Of a stretch of 64,000 bases of DNA, positions 60,492 through 64,000 are shown in pieces. Origin of the DNA: Ferdinandcohnia sp047246645 (lineage in GTDB: Bacteria > Bacillota > Bacilli > Bacillales > Bacillaceae_L); assembly GCF_047246645.1 (NCBI RefSeq), contig NZ_JBFOKR010000002.1, positions 62,001-126,000 of the forward strand, given 5' to 3'. The position numbers and the translations under genes are program-made. Each line of letters opens with the position of its first letter. The stretch's first letter is position 1. The notes under the pieces were generated by a model that worked only from the letters and a program-made list of their open reading frames with translations, did no database searches and was not told where the DNA came from.

Positions 60492-62126
60492 TTATAAATG
60501 TCTTTCACCTAGAACTGCTTCTGCAATATTTACAGCATGGTCACCAATTCTTTCTAGGTTACTAATAATGTCCACAAACACGATTCCAGCTTGACCAGAA
60601 CAAGAACCTTCATTTAGACGAAGTATATGCTTCTTACGTAAAGTTCTTTCCATTGTATCAATCTTTTCCTCTTGCTTTACTACATCGATTGCTAATGTAC
60701 GGTCATTATTCCTAAGTGCCTGTACCGCCTCATTAACTGTGTAGATTGTTAAATCAAACATTTCATTTAAATCATCCATCGCATCATCAGTTAGCTTAAC
60801 CTTATTGGAAATTTGGTAATCAACCAATTCAACCACATTCTCAAAATGATCTCCTATTCTTTCTATGTCACGAACACTATCAACAAGGATTGAATGTAGT
60901 TCGGATTCTTGCGGTGAAAGTGAACTTCCTGAAAGTTTTATGAGATAGTCTGTAATCTTTTTATCTAAATTATTTATTGCATCCTCAATTTGCATTGCGG
61001 TTTCTGAATATCTTTGGCTTTTTTCTTTTAGGTAAGTATTAGATTCTTCTAATCCCTTTACTGCAAATTCACCCATTCTCACTACTTCTTCCCTTGCCTG
61101 TCCTAAGGCAATAGATGGTGATTGTTCTATAAAGACCGGGTCTAGATGTTTTGCTTTGTACTCTATTAGAGCATCTTCTCCTGGAATTAGCTTTGTCACT
61201 ATATAAGCTAATATAGCTATAAAAGGAAATTGAATGATTGTGTTTGTAACGTTAAAAGTACCATGCGCAAACGCAATGGTCATTTCCGGATTTAGATGCA
61301 ATGTACTTTGAAGCCAAACTATTAGTTTTGTAAACGGAGCTAGTACCAATAAGAATATGAAGGTTCCTATTAGATTAAAGATAACATGTGTCAATGCAGC
61401 TCTTTTTGCAGCAACTGACGCACCTATAGAAGCTAAAACAGCCGTTATTGTTGTCCCAATATTATCACCAAACAATACTGGTAAGGCAGCTTTTATATCT
61501 AATAGACCTTCACCAAATAACTCCTGAAGAATCCCGATCGTAGCACTTGAGCTTTGTACAATTACAGTAAATACCGTACCAATAACAACCCCAAGAATTG
61601 CGTTGTCACTCATACTTACAGTTAAATCACGAAAAGCTTCAAGTGTACGCAGTGGCTTCATTCCATCTCCCATGAATTCTAATCCAAGGAAAAGGGCACC
61701 AAAGCCAAATACGATTTGTCCAAAATTATGTATTCGTTTATTTTTAAAGAAAAATAACAATATTGCTCCAACGGCAATAATTGGCAGGGAATAATCGGAA
61801 ATTTTAATACCAATGATAAACGCTGTTATAGTTGTTCCAATATTCGCACCCATTATAACTCCGATTGCCTGTCGCAGAGTCATAAAACCAGCACTAACGA
61901 GTCCAACTACTATAACGGTTGTACCTGAACTACTCTGAATTAGAACTGTTACAAAGATACCAGCTAGTACACCCATAAATGGATTTGTTGTAAATTTATC
62001 TAAAATGTCACGAAGTTTATCTCCAGCAGATTTTTGAAGGCCATCTCCCATATATTTAATTCCGAATAGAAAGATACCTAAACCACCTATAAACTGAAAT
62101 ATCATACTTTGTACATCTAGTTCCAC
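60492..62126 (-). CDS. Na/Pi cotransporter family protein (NptA/YjbB type) with PhoU-like C-terminus
   Basis: The 544-aa protein has two inverted NaPi-II repeats (about 10-150 and 170-305) with QSSSGTTVIVVGLVSAG and QSSSATIGILQ, the QSSS signature pair. A cytoplasmic PhoU-like helical domain (about 340-540) carries DIERIGDHFENV and LERIGDHAVNIAE. It probably mediates sodium-coupled phosphate transport with built-in sensing; direction of transport is not readable. The start is GTG at 62124-62126 with AGGAG 8 nt upstream. It sits 6 kb from the pst operon and is not at this position in B. subtilis to my knowledge. Confidence 0.92.
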   Translation of the reverse strand: MELDVQSMIFQFIGGLGIFLFGIKYMGDGLQKSAGDKLRDILDKFTTNPFMGVLAGIFVTVLIQSSSGTTVIVVGLVSAGFMTLRQAIGVIMGANIGTTITAFIIGIKISDYSLPIIAVGAILLFFFKNKRIHNFGQIVFGFGALFLGLEFMGDGMKPLRTLEAFRDLTVSMSDNAILGVVIGTVFTVIVQSSSATIGILQELFGEGLLDIKAALPVLFGDNIGTTITAVLASIGASVAAKRAALTHVIFNLIGTFIFLLVLAPFTKLIVWLQSTLHLNPEMTIAFAHGTFNVTNTIIQFPFIAILAYIVTKLIPGEDALIEYKAKHLDPVFIEQSPSIALGQAREEVVRMGEFAVKGLEESNTYLKEKSQRYSETAMQIEDAINNLDKKITDYLIKLSGSSLSPQESELHSILVDSVRDIERIGDHFENVVELVDYQISNKVKLTDDAMDDLNEMFDLTIYTVNEAVQALRNNDRTLAIDVVKQEEKIDTMERTLRKKHILRLNEGSCSGQAGIVFVDIISNLERIGDHAVNIAEAVLGERHL

Positions 62127-62394
62127 TTTGCCAACTCCTAAAAAATATATTTTTTGTAAGCAAACCCACTAAAAATAGTACCTTAGTAAAATTTTCTTGT
62201 AAAGAAATAAATTACGAATGATGTCGAACAATTTTTTTGATGACTCTTACATGTATTTTTTCTAAGTTCTATAAAAGTATGTATTTGTTACTAAATTGAC
62301 TTGGCTCTCGACTATTTCTTAACATTTTAGTTATATAAAAATGGGACAAGCATATTTTGTAATATGGAAACAAATTAAAATGGAGGTTTTATAG

Positions 62395-62724
62395 TTGAAA
62401 AAACTCTTTGCATTCCTAAGTATAATTTTTGTCCTATATATAATTTATTACGATATTAAAATTGGAACATTACCTTCAGTAAAAGGTGAAACAATAGAAG
62501 TGTTAGAAAAAGTCTTGGAAGACCAACCTGTAGAACCCTCTATAGAAATAAAAGTAAAAGCTGGCGATACAGTATTATCAATTGTTGAAGAGATAAACAA
62601 AAATACCAAAATTACTTCAATAGAAAAAGTTATCAAGGATTTTGAGGAGCTAAATCAAAATACAAAAGCTGATCTTCTTCAAATTGGTAAGACTTATCAA
62701 TTTCCACTTTATACAAATGATTAA
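62395..62724 (+). CDS. yqfZ: YqfZ-like protein with LysM-type domain
   Basis: The 109-aa protein has an N-terminal membrane/signal segment (FAFLSIIFVLYIIYY) and a LysM-like domain (IKVKAGDTVLSIVEEIN ... LLQIGKTYQFPLY, about 50-105). In B. subtilis yqfZ adjoins ispG and is made in the forespore. The start is TTG at 62395 with GGAGG about 9 nt upstream. TATATA and CATATTTT spaced 15-17 nt near 62333-62360 could be a sigma-G-type promoter, weakly supported. Confidence 0.82.
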   Translation: MKKLFAFLSIIFVLYIIYYDIKIGTLPSVKGETIEVLEKVLEDQPVEPSIEIKVKAGDTVLSIVEEINKNTKITSIEKVIKDFEELNQNTKADLLQIGKTYQFPLYTND

Positions 62725-62858
62725 ATACACTTTTCTTGTCATTTTGCGGAACTGACTGTAAAATAGGCAGGTATAGGATATTTACCTAGATATTTTTTTC
62801 AAAAAGGATTACTCTTAATTATGATAAGAAATGAAGCTAAGCTGAAGGAGCGATATTC

Positions 62859-63962
62859 GTGAGTGAAATCATCCATCGTACAAAAACACGTCCTGTAAAG
62901 GTTGGAAATTTAACAATTGGTGGTAACAATGAACTAGTAATTCAAAGTATGACCACAACTAAAACGCATGACGTTGAAGCAACTGTAGCAGAGATTAAAC
63001 GCCTTGAAGAAGCAGGGTGTCAGATTGTACGTGTAGCATGTCCAGATGAACGTGCAGCAAACGCAATTCCAGAAATCAAAAAAAGAATTAACATTCCTCT
63101 AGTAGTTGATATACATTTCGATTATAAGTTAGCGCTGAAAGCAATCGAAGGCGGAGCTGATAAAATTAGGATCAACCCTGGAAATATCGGGCGCAAAGAA
63201 AAAGTAGAGGCTGTTGTTAAAGCAGCAAAAGAAAAAGGAATTCCAATCCGAATTGGGGTTAATGCCGGATCACTTGAGAAACGGATTATTGAAAAATATG
63301 GGTATCCTACTGCAGATGGTATGGTTGAAAGTGCGTTACACCATATCAAAATATTAGAAGATCTTGATTTTCATGATATTATCGTTTCGATGAAGGCATC
63401 TGACGTGCCTTTGGCTATTGAGGCTTATGAAAAGGCAGCGAAGGCATTTGATTACCCATTGCATTTGGGTATAACAGAATCAGGAACACTTTTCTCTGGT
63501 ACTGTTAAGAGTGCTGCAGGACTTGGTGCAATTTTAAGTAAAGGGATCGGTAATACATTACGTATCTCATTAAGTGCAGATCCAGTCGAGGAAGTAAAGG
63601 TAGCTCGTGAATTGCTTAAAACATTCGGATTAGCATCTAATGCAGCTACATTGATTTCCTGCCCTACTTGTGGCCGTATAGAAATCGACCTTATTTCAAT
63701 TGCAAATGAAGTTGAAGAATATATCTCCAAAGTAAAAGCGCCAATAAAGGTATCAGTATTAGGTTGTGCTGTTAATGGCCCGGGAGAAGCACGTGAAGCT
63801 GATATTGGTATTGCGGGAGCTAGAGGAGAAGGTTTACTATTCCGGAAGGGTCAAATTGTCCGTAAAGTTCCAGAGGAAACAATGGTAGAGGAATTAAAGA
63901 AAGAAATCGATAAACTTGCTGAAGAGTATTACGCAAAACAAGCTCAAGAAGCTCAAAAATAA
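62859..63962 (+). CDS. ispG: 4-hydroxy-3-methylbut-2-enyl diphosphate synthase, IspG (GcpE)
   Basis: The 367-aa iron-sulfur enzyme makes HMBPP in the MEP isoprenoid pathway. It has an N-terminal TIM barrel (VKVGNLTIGGNNELVIQSMT, RVACPDERAA, DIHFDYKLAL, KIRINPGNIG). The C-terminal cluster domain holds Cys ligands in SCPTCGRIEIDL and VLGCAVNGPGE. Normal full length. The GTG start at 62859 has AAGGAG about 8 nt upstream. It lies next to yqfZ as in B. subtilis. Any terminator is beyond or at the window edge. Confidence 0.97.
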   Translation: MSEIIHRTKTRPVKVGNLTIGGNNELVIQSMTTTKTHDVEATVAEIKRLEEAGCQIVRVACPDERAANAIPEIKKRINIPLVVDIHFDYKLALKAIEGGADKIRINPGNIGRKEKVEAVVKAAKEKGIPIRIGVNAGSLEKRIIEKYGYPTADGMVESALHHIKILEDLDFHDIIVSMKASDVPLAIEAYEKAAKAFDYPLHLGITESGTLFSGTVKSAAGLGAILSKGIGNTLRISLSADPVEEVKVARELLKTFGLASNAATLISCPTCGRIEIDLISIANEVEEYISKVKAPIKVSVLGCAVNGPGEAREADIGIAGARGEGLLFRKGQIVRKVPEETMVEELKKEIDKLAEEYYAKQAQEAQK

Positions 63963-64000
63963 TAAGTACATTAATCAAAAACAAGCCCAACACGATAGTG

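Overview
The window is a low-GC chromosomal segment from a spore-forming member of the Bacillaceae (Bacillus in the broad sense). The evidence is gene content and order: a complete comGA-GG competence operon, the yqgN-to-yqgY block, pst-pbpA-yqgE-sodA-yqgC, yqfZ-ispG, a GerA/SpoVAF-type spore protein, tasA/tapA/sipW and sinR, all with strong GGAGG-type ribosome sites. No rRNA, tRNA, CRISPR array, prophage or intact insertion sequence was seen.

Region 1 (1-7.7 kb) is a biofilm-matrix locus. An exopolysaccharide operon begins here on the minus strand (epsA-like Wzz protein, then a truncated epsB-like tyrosine kinase). It is followed by two XRE regulators (one a clear SinR, one with a SinI-like tail), several small unknown genes, two lipoproteins, a yqzG-like DUF3889 gene, and the matrix genes in the order tasA-tapA-sipW. 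GTTCTT-type SinR boxes cluster in the eps, regulator and sinR promoters; at eps a perfect palindrome fills the spacer between -35 and -10.

Region 2 (7.7-22.1 kb) holds two tandem secreted S8 proteases on the minus strand: a bacillopeptidase F (bpr, about 1443 aa) and a giant of about 3112 aa. The giant carries a subtilisin domain, a PQQ-like propeller and five copies of a module of about 376 aa (two carboxypeptidase-regulatory-like beta domains plus one glutamine-amidotransferase-like domain with no nucleophilic cysteine). This is the most unusual object in the window.

Region 3 (22.5-32.1 kb): a DUF2512 membrane protein, moaA, a small Gly/Tyr/Pro-rich protein, yqzE, aroK, an S33 hydrolase, an M32 carboxypeptidase and comGA-GG. 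In B. subtilis comG, yqzE, yqzG, tapA, sipW, tasA and sinR are contiguous; here that block is opened up by the proteases and metabolic genes.

Region 4 (32.4-49.3 kb): DUF421 protein, a cysteine-bearing HTH regulator, yqgY, midA-like methyltransferase, yqgX, yqgW, yqgV, yqgU, yqgT, yqgS, glcK, yqgQ, a GerA-family protein, gluP, yqgO, a DUF92 protein, yqgN and rpmG, mostly co-oriented on the minus strand.

Region 5 (49.6-64 kb): a two-gene membrane pair, then pstS-pstC-pstA-pstB-phoU with an upstream 11-bp-periodic Pho box, pbpA, yqgE, sodA, yqgC, a Na/Pi cotransporter, yqfZ and ispG.

Two dispersed noncoding repeat families recur. A 180-200 bp element has two copies, each beginning exactly at a stop codon, one of them inside the pst operon. 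A gaaaagcgc...gcgctggagctagac element has three copies of different length. Start sites were placed by ribosome-binding-site spacing; functions rest on motif recognition and remembered family features, not on database searches.
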